Shown here one piece after another: positions 7,285 to 16,068 of a DNA stretch of 64,000 nt (the stretch's first letter is position 1; each line of letters begins with the position of its first letter). Position numbers and translations under genes: made by a program. The notes under the pieces were generated by a model that was not told where the DNA came from, did not search any database, and saw only the letters and a program-made list of their open reading frames with translations. Source of the stretch: Pseudoalteromonas sp. (GTDB lineage Bacteria > Pseudomonadota > Gammaproteobacteria > Enterobacterales > Alteromonadaceae); assembly GCF_018402495.1 (NCBI RefSeq), contig NZ_JAGYIU010000005.1, positions 186,001 through 250,000 of the forward strand, in the 5' to 3' direction.

Positions 7285-9441
7285 ATGCTCGACTCATTTA
7301 CGCTTTATTTTGCCAGTATCGCTGTTATAACAGTGATGACGCTACTGAACTTTTTAACCTGGCGTACCAATAAGCATGTCCCCGGCACGTTACTTTATAT
7401 TTTCTACCCAGTATTACTATTAGGCGCCATTGTTAGCTTGGTGCTAATAGACACAATACCTAATAAGATCGCCATTATTCTTGCTAATGGCATGATGTTT
7501 CTAGCCTCTATTGTGCATTGCTTATCGATTAGTCAATTTTTAAACTATCGTGGTCCTGGCTTTAAGTTAGTGTGCCTGTTTACTGTGTTTAGCGCTTTGT
7601 TAGTTATTTATTTTACTTTTATACAGCCATCAACGCGCTCTCAGATTTATATTTCTGACTTACAGCATATTGTCGAAGCTACTTTTTTACTGTTTATATT
7701 TATAAAATATGCGCGAATCCCTTACCCTAACGCCAGTATTGTTTACATTATTATTTTAACTTTGGTTGCAGCAAGTTTCATAGCCCGAAGTATATTTATG
7801 GATGGTATTGAACAAAATGATACTGTTTTAAACTTTTGTTTTAATTCACTGTTATTTTTAAACAGTGTGATTGCCCCCATGTTTTATGCCGCAGGTATGG
7901 CGCTATTATGTAATGAACGCAGAGAGTTACGCCTTAATAAATTAACTGAGAAAGCCCATAAAGATTTAGAGATTCGCGGACTGTTTTTATCCACTATTAG
8001 CCATGAAATACGCACCCCACTAAACGGCATATTAGGCAGCGCACAATTGGTATTGAATCAAACTAGCGACAGTCGTAACAAAGCCTATTGCGAAGCCATT
8101 ATCAACTCAGCAGAGTCACTCAACCTACTAGTTGATAAAGTATTAGAATACGCAAGCCTAGATCAGCACGATGAAGCTTTGTACGAAGAAGACATAGAGT
8201 TTAAAACGTGGATGAAAAATTTATGTTTACTGCTGAGCCCTCTGGCAGAGCAAAAACAGCTTAAATTTGAGCTCGCCTGCAATATACCCGATAAGGCTTG
8301 TTACTACTGCGACCAACAAAAACTTAGGCAAATTATTATTAATCTTGTAGGTAATGCGATTAAATTTACCGATACCGGCACAGTAAAAGTACAAATCGAT
8401 TTGATTAATGAAACCCAGCTAGATCATACCCTCAAGCTAAGTGTAATCGACTCAGGTCCTGGAATTGAAAAAGATGAAATTGATTATTTAACGCAGCCCT
8501 ATATCCAAAGTAGTGCAGGTAAAGAAAAAGGCGGAACAGGCCTTGGACTTGCAATAACTAGTCGCCTACTGGACAAAATTAATAGCCAGTTAGAAATTAC
8601 CAGTGAACTGGGAGTCGGTAGTGTTTTTAGCTTTAATATAACGTTAGCCATTGGTGAGCTTAGCTTAGTAGAGCAACGCCATCAAAGTAAAGACTATTTA
8701 ACCGGACTTGACGTGCTGCTGGTTGAAGATTTAGACCTGAACCAAAAGATAGCCGTTGAATTTATGGCAGACGACGAGCATAAAATTAAGCTCGCTAAAG
8801 ATGGAAAAAGTGCGATTGAGTTAATGAAAAAATACCACTTTGATGTGGTACTCCTTGATATGAACTTACCCGATTTAACCGGGCAACAAGTCCTAAAAAC
8901 TCTCAAACGGGTGGAGCATAAAAATCAGCGAACTCCAGTATTGGCCTTTACTGCCAGCTTGAGCCCTGATGAAATAAAAGAATACTTAGCACTGGGCATT
9001 AAAGACATTGTCGGCAAGCCACTAAAACAAGAAAAGCTGCGCCAAGCACTGAGTGATTCGCAGTCAACACAAACAGCTAACATTGCCGTCGAGCTGATTG
9101 ATACGTTATACGATGAAACAGCAACAGAAACCCTTACAAACTCTTTTAGTATTGATGAAGTGTCTTCTATCTATAATGAATTTATTCTTTCTGCACGTAA
9201 CAAGCTAAGCCGTTGCCAAACTTTATTAGAGCAAGATTCAGATCAATGCATTAAGCTATTACATCGCCAAGCCAGCACCGCTATGCAACTTGGTTTTAAT
9301 AGCTATGGACTGGCACTAAAGAGAATTGAACGACGCTTACTAGATAAAAAACCACTGAATAACGCGTTAGGTGAAGCCAGCACACTGTGGCAACACAGTT
9401 TAGAAGCATACTTAAAGTATGTGCGGCAAGGCCTGGGGTAA
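7285..9441 (+). CDS. Hybrid sensor histidine kinase (7TM-HisKA-HATPase-REC-Hpt)
   Basis: The start at 7285 is chosen because the alternative ATG at 7240 lies inside the preceding terminator. The 718-residue protein has about seven hydrophobic segments over the first 210 residues, then the phosphoacceptor box FLSTISHEIRTPLNG with H240. ATPase boxes follow (NLVGNAIKF, DSGPGIEKDE, GGTGLGLA). A receiver has D525 in VVLLDMNLPD and K in GKPL. A C-terminal Hpt-like segment follows (LLHRQASTAMQLGFNSYG, H660). It is thus a complete His-Asp-His relay protein. The adjacent LuxR-type regulator lacks a phospho-acceptor Asp, so its output partner may be elsewhere. Confidence 0.9.
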   Translation: MLDSFTLYFASIAVITVMTLLNFLTWRTNKHVPGTLLYIFYPVLLLGAIVSLVLIDTIPNKIAIILANGMMFLASIVHCLSISQFLNYRGPGFKLVCLFTVFSALLVIYFTFIQPSTRSQIYISDLQHIVEATFLLFIFIKYARIPYPNASIVYIIILTLVAASFIARSIFMDGIEQNDTVLNFCFNSLLFLNSVIAPMFYAAGMALLCNERRELRLNKLTEKAHKDLEIRGLFLSTISHEIRTPLNGILGSAQLVLNQTSDSRNKAYCEAIINSAESLNLLVDKVLEYASLDQHDEALYEEDIEFKTWMKNLCLLLSPLAEQKQLKFELACNIPDKACYYCDQQKLRQIIINLVGNAIKFTDTGTVKVQIDLINETQLDHTLKLSVIDSGPGIEKDEIDYLTQPYIQSSAGKEKGGTGLGLAITSRLLDKINSQLEITSELGVGSVFSFNITLAIGELSLVEQRHQSKDYLTGLDVLLVEDLDLNQKIAVEFMADDEHKIKLAKDGKSAIELMKKYHFDVVLLDMNLPDLTGQQVLKTLKRVEHKNQRTPVLAFTASLSPDEIKEYLALGIKDIVGKPLKQEKLRQALSDSQSTQTANIAVELIDTLYDETATETLTNSFSIDEVSSIYNEFILSARNKLSRCQTLLEQDSDQCIKLLHRQASTAMQLGFNSYGLALKRIERRLLDKKPLNNALGEASTLWQHSLEAYLKYVRQGLG

Positions 9442-9515
9442 AAAGGTTCCGGGCTTCGAGCTACCAAGTTTTACTACAGTGAAAAATAATCTAGCCTTTT
9501 CACTATTTACTACGG

Positions 9516-10940
9516 TTATTTTCTGCCGTATATATCGTCAAATCGCTCTATGTCGCTTTCATCTAATATAGCGCCAGTTTGCACTTCAATGACAATAAGT
9601 GGCTCGGGCTGATTATTCGCTAAACTATGCAGTTGCGTTGCAGCAATATAACAAGATTGGTCATGGGTCAGTGTTAAGCTTTGCTGGTCAATACATATAT
9701 CTGCAGTGCCTGATACTACAACCCAATGCTCAGCGCGATGCTGATGACGCTGTGTTGAAAGCCGAGCGCCACTATTTACGGTTATTTTTTTTACTTTAAA
9801 GCCCGTACTTTCTACCAGCGTGCGATAATTTCCCCAAGGACGATATACCACTTGATGGTGCGTTAGTTTATCATTTTGCGTCATTGCCAATTGCTTGAGC
9901 AGTAAAGGGAGGGCATCCAACGAATTTTGCTCAGCAATTAAAGTGGCGTCGTGGGTATGAATAACCGCTAAATCGCTTACCCCTAAGGTCGCTATTGTAT
10001 GACCATGTTCGCTAATAACTAAGTTATTAAAACTGTTTTGAGTGATATGTTCTTGGTTTTGGCTATTACCTTGTGGATCTTTTTTACTCAGCGCAGCCAG
10101 TGCAGAAAAACTGCCCACATCGCTCCAGTTTAACGCCACAGGCATCACCACTACATTATTACTGCGCTCTAAAATAGCGTAGTCAATCGAGTCACTTGGG
10201 CAAGATTCAAGTGCGTGGGTATTTGCTCTTGTAAACGCTAAATCTTGTTTAAAGTCAGCGGCATTGGCAACACTTTTAGCAATTTTGGGGGCAAAGCGCT
10301 CAAGCTCCTGTAAATAAGCATGAGGCGTAAATAAAAACATGCCACTGTTCCAGCTATAACCGCCCTCAGCAATGTAGGCCGATGCCGTTGCTAAATCGGG
10401 TTTTTCTTTAAACTGGTCTACCTCAAAGCACGCAGTATCTGTGATTGCTGCGCCCTGTTTGATATAGCCATAACCGGTGTGAGGCATAGTTGGCGTAATT
10501 GAAAATGTTACTAATTTACCTTGTTCAGCCAGAGTAACCGCATCAGATAACTGGGCAGTTAAAACGCTAAAATCTTCAATATAATGATCGGCAGGCATCA
10601 CCAACAAAGGGCCCGTAATATTATTTTTTAATGCATAGTGCGCGGCAAGGGCAATGGCTGGTGCGGTATTTTTGCCTTCTGGTTCAAGCACTATGGCACA
10701 AGGCTTTGCAAATGCAGCTTGCTCTGCGGCAATAAATCGATGCTGTTCATTACAGACTAAAATAGCGGGGTTAAAGCCCTCAGTTGCAACACGCACTAAC
10801 GTGCTTTGCAATAACGACTGCTGGTTTTTATTATCAAGCAAAGATAAGAATTGCTTTGGCATTGCTTGGCGCGATAGCGGCCAAAGCCGCGAGCCAATGC
10901 CGCCAGCTAAAATTACCGGTGTAATAAGGGTTGTATTCAT
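9516..10940 (-). CDS. manC: Mannose-1-phosphate guanylyltransferase / mannose-6-phosphate isomerase
   Basis: This bifunctional cytoplasmic enzyme makes GDP-mannose from mannose-1-phosphate and GTP, and usually also isomerises fructose-6-P and mannose-6-P. The 474-residue protein opens with the nucleotidyltransferase signature LAGGIGSRLWPLSR (about 12-25) and MPKQFL. It has MPADHYIED in the middle and FKEKPD at mid-domain. The C-terminal cupin is the type II PMI domain (RPWGNYRTLVES, then STQRHQHRAEHWVVVSGTA). No polysaccharide genes surround it. It lies 58 bp downstream of mtnU on the same strand but has no metabolic link to it. Confidence 0.94.
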   Translation of the reverse strand: MNTTLITPVILAGGIGSRLWPLSRQAMPKQFLSLLDNKNQQSLLQSTLVRVATEGFNPAILVCNEQHRFIAAEQAAFAKPCAIVLEPEGKNTAPAIALAAHYALKNNITGPLLVMPADHYIEDFSVLTAQLSDAVTLAEQGKLVTFSITPTMPHTGYGYIKQGAAITDTACFEVDQFKEKPDLATASAYIAEGGYSWNSGMFLFTPHAYLQELERFAPKIAKSVANAADFKQDLAFTRANTHALESCPSDSIDYAILERSNNVVVMPVALNWSDVGSFSALAALSKKDPQGNSQNQEHITQNSFNNLVISEHGHTIATLGVSDLAVIHTHDATLIAEQNSLDALPLLLKQLAMTQNDKLTHHQVVYRPWGNYRTLVESTGFKVKKITVNSGARLSTQRHQHRAEHWVVVSGTADICIDQQSLTLTHDQSCYIAATQLHSLANNQPEPLIVIEVQTGAILDESDIERFDDIYGRK

Positions 10941-10998
10941 AAAGCCGCCAATAAAAATATCAGCGGCTATTTTAGCACTTTATCGGCTGGGCGCTAAT

Positions 10999-11772
10999 TT
11001 ATACCAATGTAAAAGCATCGGCATCTAAATGTGCCGGAAATTTAGCTCTAAACTCATCAAGCGGCGCTTTATTTAACGTGATTGTTAGTAGTGCTTGCTG
11101 GTCGTCATTCGCTTTAATCAATGGCTCACCTTTAAAGTCATACACTGCAGTTCCACCACTGTGAGCAATACCATTGCCATCTTCACCAACTCGGTTTACG
11201 CCAACCACGTAGCATAGGTTTTCCATGGCTCGTGCCATTAGCAAGGTATCCCACACATTACGCCTTGCCGCTGGCCAATTGGCAATATTTATCATCACAT
11301 CGTAGTCATTATTATTGCGCTGAAACACCGGAAAACGTAGGTCATAGCATACTTGTGGCAATATTTTAAAACCATTGAGTTCAAACACTTCACGGGTTTG
11401 CCCGGCCACGACAAATTCACCTTCGTTACCTAAACAAAATAAGTGCCGTTTATCGTAATAACTCACATCTCCATTTGGTTGTACCCAGTAAAACCGATTC
11501 GCTTTTTTACTTCCTTGGGTTACCAATACTGAGCCTGCAAATACCGCATTATAGTGCTTCGCCTGTGCCTTGAGCCAACTCAGTACTGAGCCATTTTCAG
11601 CTTCGCCACAGTCAAGGTTAACCGCAAACCCAGTAGCAAAGGTTTCAGGAAGTACAATTAAATCAGGTTGATCAGTGATATTAACAAGCTGTTTTTCAAA
11701 CATCGCTAAATTGGCTTTTTTATCGAGCCAATGCAACGAGCTTTGTAATAATGCTAAGGTTAAAGTTGACAT
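10999..11772 (-). CDS. mtnU: Omega-amidase (nitrilase family) of methionine salvage
   Basis: The enzyme hydrolyses alpha-ketoglutaramate, the product made when glutamine donates its amino group to ketomethylthiobutyrate, and so pulls the last step of methionine salvage forward. The 257-residue nitrilase-fold protein has the triad E43 (LPETFATGF), K108 (YYDKRHLF) and C142 (QVCYDLRFP). Length and text match E. coli YafV. It overlaps mtnE by 13 bp and is co-transcribed with it. Coupling of this amidase to a glutamine transaminase in salvage is established for the family. Confidence 0.92.
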   Translation of the reverse strand: MSTLTLALLQSSLHWLDKKANLAMFEKQLVNITDQPDLIVLPETFATGFAVNLDCGEAENGSVLSWLKAQAKHYNAVFAGSVLVTQGSKKANRFYWVQPNGDVSYYDKRHLFCLGNEGEFVVAGQTREVFELNGFKILPQVCYDLRFPVFQRNNNDYDVMINIANWPAARRNVWDTLLMARAMENLCYVVGVNRVGEDGNGIAHSGGTAVYDFKGEPLIKANDDQQALLTITLNKAPLDEFRAKFPAHLDADAFTLV

Positions 11773-12902
11773 AAAATATGTGCCGCCTCTATTAAGGTTT
11801 GATCATTTTTAGCAAAACATAGACGAATAACTTTATCATTGCTTGGTTGCTGATAAAACACACTCAGTGGAATGGCTGCAATACCTGCTTGTTCTACTAA
11901 CCATTGGCAAAATTCTACGTCATTTAAATCAGAGACATCACTGTAATCAAGCAGTAAAAAGTAAGTGCCTTCACTTGGTAAAATACTAAAGCGACTATCT
12001 TTTAGCGCATTAATGAGTACATCACGCTTTTGTTGATAAAACTCACCCAGCGCATCTACATGCTCACCTTGCTGTTCTAACATATCAGCGAGTGCATGTT
12101 GCGCAGGCGTAAAGCTTGAAAAAGTCACATATTGATGAATTTTACGAAACTCGACCGCAAGTGCAGCGGGTGCGATGCAGTAACCCATTTTCCAACCCGT
12201 ACTATGAAAAGTCTTGCCAAAGCTTGAGATCACAAAGCTGCGAGCCAATAATTCCTCATCTCGTAGCACACTTAAATGTGCTTGCTTATCAAAAATAATA
12301 TGCTCGTATACTTCATCACTTATCAAGTATAAATCATGCTTAATTACCAAGGCTTTTAGGGCATTAATATCGTGCTGTTTTAACGTTTTACCACTTGGGT
12401 TATGTGGGGTGTTGATAATAATAGCCCGCGTTTTGCTATTAATAGCCGCAGCCACCATTTGCCAGTCAATTGCATAATTTGGAGCATGCAGAGCAATATT
12501 AACTGACTTACCACCAGCCAATTCAATCGCTGGCTGGTATGAGTCATAAGCGGGGTCAAATACAATAACTTCATCGCCTTCGCGCACTAGCGCTTGAATG
12601 GCAACAAACAGCGCCTCGGTTGCCCCAGAGGTTACCGTTACTTGCTGCACTGCATCTATTTCAACCGCATATTTTCGTTTTACTAACTGGGCAATTTGTT
12701 GCTGCAGGCGCGGTACACCAGATGAAGGTGAATACTGATTAACGCCTTCAAGCACATAATGATTAAGCTGTTTTTTAAGTAGCTCAGGCGCATCAAACTC
12801 AGGAAAACCCTGCGATAAATTAATCGCTTCGAATTGATTTGCTAAAGCAGTCATTTGACTAAAAATACTGGTGCCTAAATTTGGCAGTTTACTTTCAAAC
12901 AC
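11760..12902 (-). CDS. mtnE: PLP-dependent methionine (glutamine) aminotransferase
   Basis: This class I/II aminotransferase transfers an amino group, preferably from glutamine, to 4-methylthio-2-oxobutanoate to give methionine. The 380-residue protein shows INLSQGFPEFDAP near residue 27, the substrate/PLP motif NTPHNPSGK (164-172), SDEVYEHI and the PLP-binding lysine K230 in SSFGKTFHSTGWKMG. It is closest in pattern to E. coli YbdL. It is divergent from mtnBCD, with MetJ-like boxes in the shared promoter region. Confidence 0.92.
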   Translation of the reverse strand: MFESKLPNLGTSIFSQMTALANQFEAINLSQGFPEFDAPELLKKQLNHYVLEGVNQYSPSSGVPRLQQQIAQLVKRKYAVEIDAVQQVTVTSGATEALFVAIQALVREGDEVIVFDPAYDSYQPAIELAGGKSVNIALHAPNYAIDWQMVAAAINSKTRAIIINTPHNPSGKTLKQHDINALKALVIKHDLYLISDEVYEHIIFDKQAHLSVLRDEELLARSFVISSFGKTFHSTGWKMGYCIAPAALAVEFRKIHQYVTFSSFTPAQHALADMLEQQGEHVDALGEFYQQKRDVLINALKDSRFSILPSEGTYFLLLDYSDVSDLNDVEFCQWLVEQAGIAAIPLSVFYQQPSNDKVIRLCFAKNDQTLIEAAHILCQL

Positions 12903-12957
12903 TGGTTATCCTTAATGATGGTTTTGCGCTCAAAGCGATGCTATCATTGCTTAAAAC

Positions 12958-12973
12958 AGAAGTATAGCCGTCT
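12958..12973. promoter_or_regulatory. Candidate MetJ operator between mtnE and mtnB
   Basis: Two adjacent 8-mers, AGAAGTAT (12958-12965) and AGCCGTCT (12966-12973), match the tandem MetJ box AGACGTCT at 6 of 8 and 7 of 8 positions. MetJ binds as arrays of such 8-bp repeats with S-adenosylmethionine as corepressor. The site lies in the 107-bp divergent promoter region, so it could control both mtnE-mtnU and mtnBCD. Confidence 0.6.
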
Positions 12974-13009
12974 AAAACAAATAGCTTTATGCTCATTAGT
13001 GAGGAATGT

Positions 13010-13627
13010 ATGCAAAACAATACCGCTATTTCAGAACTTATTGAAGCCGGAAAATGGGTCAGTCAAAAAGGTTGGGTCCCCGCAACAGGTGGAAACTTTT
13101 CAGCCCGAACCAGTACAGGCTTTGTAGTCACAGCCAGTGGCCACAACAAAGGCGCGTTAATGCCTGAGCATTTTCTACAATTAAATCATTTAGGTGAACG
13201 TATTGCAGGGGCAATAAAACCCTCAGCCGAAACACAACTGCATTTGAGCTTGTATCAACTTATTCCCGATGTGCAATATGTTTTACATACTCACTCGGTA
13301 GCGGCAACGGTACTTTCAAATATTATTCAACACCATCAGCTTGAACTAACCGGCTACGAGATGCAAAAAGCGCTCAGTGGTATTACATCGCACTTAGAAT
13401 CACTAGTCATCCCTATTTTCGATAACGATCAAGATATAAACCGTTTAAGTCTCCTTGTAAGCGACCATCACTTACACTCACCAATTAAGCATGCCGTATT
13501 GATCAGAGGCCATGGTTTATATGCTATTGGCCGTAACATCGATGAAGTTCGTCGCCATTTAGAGGCATTAGAGTTTTTATTTAGTTGCGAGCTAGAACGC
13601 TTAAAAATAACAGGAATCGCACCATGA
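13010..13627 (+). CDS. mtnB: Methylthioribulose-1-phosphate dehydratase
   Basis: MtnB removes water from 5-methylthioribulose-1-phosphate to give the 2,3-diketo compound. The start at 13010 follows GAGG at good spacing; an ATG 21 bases earlier has no ribosome binding site. The 205-residue protein is a class II aldolase/adducin fold. It has TGGNFSAR near residue 26, PSAETQLH near 71 and metal ligands H93 and H95 (VLHTHS) plus H168 (RGHGLYA). Its stop overlaps the mtnC start as ATGA, so mtnBCD is a coupled operon. Confidence 0.94.
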   Translation: MQNNTAISELIEAGKWVSQKGWVPATGGNFSARTSTGFVVTASGHNKGALMPEHFLQLNHLGERIAGAIKPSAETQLHLSLYQLIPDVQYVLHTHSVAATVLSNIIQHHQLELTGYEMQKALSGITSHLESLVIPIFDNDQDINRLSLLVSDHHLHSPIKHAVLIRGHGLYAIGRNIDEVRRHLEALEFLFSCELERLKITGIAP

Positions 13628-14310
13628 TTAAAGCACTGCTAACCGATATTGAAGGCACTATTACGCGTATTTCGTTTGTAAAAGACGTACTCTTTCCTTA
13701 TGCCGCACAACAGCTGCCTGCATTTGTACGCAGCCATACAGATAAACCTGAAGTAGCAGAACAAATTAGCGCTGTAAAAGCTGAAATTAACGAGCCTAAT
13801 GCCGATATCGACACTGTTATTAGCACTTTACTTACTTGGATTGAAGAAGATAAAAAAATAACGCCGCTTAAGCAATTACAAGGTTTAATTTGGCAAACAG
13901 GCTATGAAAACGGTGATTTTACTGGCCACTTATACCCAGATGCTTATCAATTTTTACAACAGCAAAAGCAAGCGGGTCAACAGCTGTACGTTTATTCGTC
14001 GGGCTCGGTGAAAGCACAGCATTTAATTTTTCAGTATTCTGACTTTGGCGATATTCGCCCACTATTTAGTGATTACTTTGATACCAAAGTAGGCGCTAAA
14101 CAAGAGCCAATCGCCTATGAAAACATAATAACGCAATTGCCTTTTAACCCAGACGAAGTATTGTTTTTAAGTGATGTAGCTGCAGAGCTTGATGCTGCAA
14201 AAACTGCTGGGCTTAAAACTTTACATTTAATTCGCGATGGGCAAGAAAGCTCATCAAAGCACAGTTACATTAACGATTTTAGCCAATTTAAAGCGGAGCA
14301 TTTAGCATGA
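13624..14310 (+). CDS. mtnC: Enolase-phosphatase E1
   Basis: MtnC enolises and dephosphorylates diketo-methylthiopentyl-phosphate to the acireductone. The start at 13624 gives ATGA overlap with mtnB and places the HAD motif LLTDIEGT (D8, E10) at the N terminus; a longer reading would push it inward. The 228-residue protein continues with VYSSGSVKAQ (HAD motif II), DTKVGAKQEP and FLSDVAAELDAA (motif IV). The single bifunctional enzyme replaces the MtnW/MtnX pair of Bacillus. Confidence 0.95.
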   Translation: MIKALLTDIEGTITRISFVKDVLFPYAAQQLPAFVRSHTDKPEVAEQISAVKAEINEPNADIDTVISTLLTWIEEDKKITPLKQLQGLIWQTGYENGDFTGHLYPDAYQFLQQQKQAGQQLYVYSSGSVKAQHLIFQYSDFGDIRPLFSDYFDTKVGAKQEPIAYENIITQLPFNPDEVLFLSDVAAELDAAKTAGLKTLHLIRDGQESSSKHSYINDFSQFKAEHLA

Positions 14311-14849
14311 GCCAACTCACTATTTTTGCAGATTCTGACGCCAATAATGCACTGCTGACCAGTAACGATGTTCAAAATATTGCCGCTGAACTTGCTAAGG
14401 TTAATGTGCGTTTTGAGCAATGGCAGGCAAATACCGAGATCACTGAAGGCACCAGCAATGATGATATTTTAACTGCCTACAGCGGCGATATTGAACGCTT
14501 AAAACAGCAAGGCGGCTATCAAACTGTTGACGTTATATCACTGGCTAAAGGCAACCCTGATGCTGCAGAATTACGCAAAAAGTTTTTATTTGAACACACT
14601 CACAGCGAAGACGAAGTGCGCTTTTTTGTAAAAGGCCAAGGGTTATTTTGCTTACACATTGGCAGTAAAGTGTACCAAGTACTTTGCCAACAAGGCGATT
14701 TGATCTCAGTACCTGAACTGACCCCTCATTGGTTTGATATGGGTAGCGACCCAGAATTTACCGCTATTCGTCTATTTAACAATACACAAGGTTGGGTAGC
14801 ACAAAGCACGGAATCACCGATTGCAGAGCAATTTCCATTATTACCGTAA
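14307..14849 (+). CDS. mtnD: Acireductone dioxygenase
   Basis: MtnD oxidises acireductone with O2. With iron it gives ketomethylthiobutyrate and formate; with nickel it gives an off-pathway product and CO. The 180-residue cupin has metal ligands H97, H99 and E103 (FEHTHSEDEVRFF) and H141 (ELTPHWFDMG), the full family set. It overlaps mtnC by four bases (ATGA) and ends the mtnBCD operon, facing mtnA. Confidence 0.95.
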   Translation: MSQLTIFADSDANNALLTSNDVQNIAAELAKVNVRFEQWQANTEITEGTSNDDILTAYSGDIERLKQQGGYQTVDVISLAKGNPDAAELRKKFLFEHTHSEDEVRFFVKGQGLFCLHIGSKVYQVLCQQGDLISVPELTPHWFDMGSDPEFTAIRLFNNTQGWVAQSTESPIAEQFPLLP

Positions 14850-14867
14850 GTTAATCATTCAAAACCC

Positions 14868-14898
14868 TGGTCCACACTAATAAACATAACGTGGACCA
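14868..14898. terminator. Inverted repeat between convergent mtnD and mtnA
   Basis: TGGTCCAC (14868-14875) and GTGGACCA (14891-14898) form a perfect 8-bp stem with a 15-nt loop in the 63-bp gap between convergent genes. There is no proper T run on either side, so it is at best a weak terminator or a transcript-stabilising hairpin. Confidence 0.45.
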
Positions 14899-14912
14899 AA
14901 CGCATCGCAAAA

Positions 14913-15938
14913 TTACTTCAGCTTTGTGAGCACGCCATTTTCTACCTGACTCTGGTTATAAACACCGGTATCTAACACCCACCCAGTAACCAACTTTGCG
15001 GGTGTTACGTCAAATGCGGGGTTATATACATTAGCATTAGTGGGAGCCCACAATGCCTCGCCAAAACTACCACTAACACCACGCACTTCTTGTGGATTAC
15101 GTTGCTCTATTTCTATATCGCTACCTTGGGCAGTATTTACATCAAGCGTAGTAACCGGTGCCACCACATAAAATGGAATATTATGATAGTGCGCAAGCAC
15201 CGCTAAATTATAAGTACCGACTTTATTGGCAAAGTCGCCATTAGCAGCAATACGATCAGCCCCTACAACAATTTTATCTACCTTACCTGCAGCCATTAAA
15301 CTGGCCGCCATGTTATCGCAAATTAGGGTGTAAGGTATTTGCCAACGCTCCAATTCAAATGCAGTTAAACGCCCACCTTGCAGTAAGGGGCGCGTTTCAT
15401 CCACCCACACATGAACATTTCCATGGACTTGTTGTGCTTTATAAATAACACCCAATGCCGTACCCATGCCTGCAGTGGCTAAAGCGCCTGTATTACAGTG
15501 AGTTAATATATTGTCGCCACTATTTATTAGCTCGGCACCACGCGTTGCCATGCGCTCACATAGCTCAATGTCTTCAACAAATAACTGCTCAGCCGTTGCA
15601 ACAATACTGGCAACATAATCAGTTTGTTTAAGCGCTTGGCGCAACGCCGCCATACAATGCATTAAGTTAACCGCTGTTGGGCGAGTGGCTTCTAGCTCAT
15701 TTATGGCGGTTGCAAGCGCGTCTCTAGTCATACCTTGCTCAGCTAAATAAGCAATTAATAAACTGGCCCCTAAGCCTATAAGTGGCGCACCACGCACTTT
15801 TAAGCTGATGATCAGCTCTTTCATGGTCTCTACAGTGTGGCATTCATGCCACACTTGTTGATGAGGCAGCAAATATTGATCAAGTACGCTCAGCGTACTA
15901 TTTTCATATTTTAAACTGCTTGCGATTAAATTTTGCAT
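14913..15938 (-). CDS. mtnA: Methylthioribose-1-phosphate isomerase
   Basis: MtnA converts 5-methylthioribose-1-phosphate to methylthioribulose-1-phosphate, the step between MtnK and MtnB. I use the ATG at 15938 (341 residues); an in-frame TTG nine bases upstream would add three residues and cannot be excluded. The eIF2B-like fold shows VRGAPLIG near 48, the catalytic cysteine in THCNTGALATAG (C148) and the catalytic aspartate in VVGADRIAANGDFANKVGT (D228). It is divergent from mtnK across a 130-bp region with MetJ-like repeats. Confidence 0.95.
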   Translation of the reverse strand: MQNLIASSLKYENSTLSVLDQYLLPHQQVWHECHTVETMKELIISLKVRGAPLIGLGASLLIAYLAEQGMTRDALATAINELEATRPTAVNLMHCMAALRQALKQTDYVASIVATAEQLFVEDIELCERMATRGAELINSGDNILTHCNTGALATAGMGTALGVIYKAQQVHGNVHVWVDETRPLLQGGRLTAFELERWQIPYTLICDNMAASLMAAGKVDKIVVGADRIAANGDFANKVGTYNLAVLAHYHNIPFYVVAPVTTLDVNTAQGSDIEIEQRNPQEVRGVSGSFGEALWAPTNANVYNPAFDVTPAKLVTGWVLDTGVYNQSQVENGVLTKLK

Positions 15939-16000
15939 AAGGCTCAAAAGATTAGAAGTGCGTAGGGTTATTTTACACCACTTTGAAGAACTCTCAAGTT

Positions 16001-16024
16001 AGACTTATAGACATCTAAACATTT
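16001..16024. promoter_or_regulatory. Candidate MetJ operator between mtnA and mtnK
   Basis: Three contiguous 8-mers, AGACTTAT (16001-16008), AGACATCT (16009-16016) and AAACATTT (16017-16024), match the MetJ consensus AGACGTCT at 6, 7 and 5 of 8 positions in strict 8-bp register. Their place in the divergent mtnA/mtnK promoter region supports methionine repression of both genes. This is a pattern match only. Confidence 0.65.
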
Positions 16025-16068
16025 AAAGGTATAGAATGCTTAGATGCATCTTTATTGAGAATAAAACC

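Noticed and set aside
15939..16068. SAM riboswitch upstream of mtnA or mtnK
   Set aside because: The region is too short and lacks the S-box or SAM-II type helices; tandem MetJ-like boxes explain it better.
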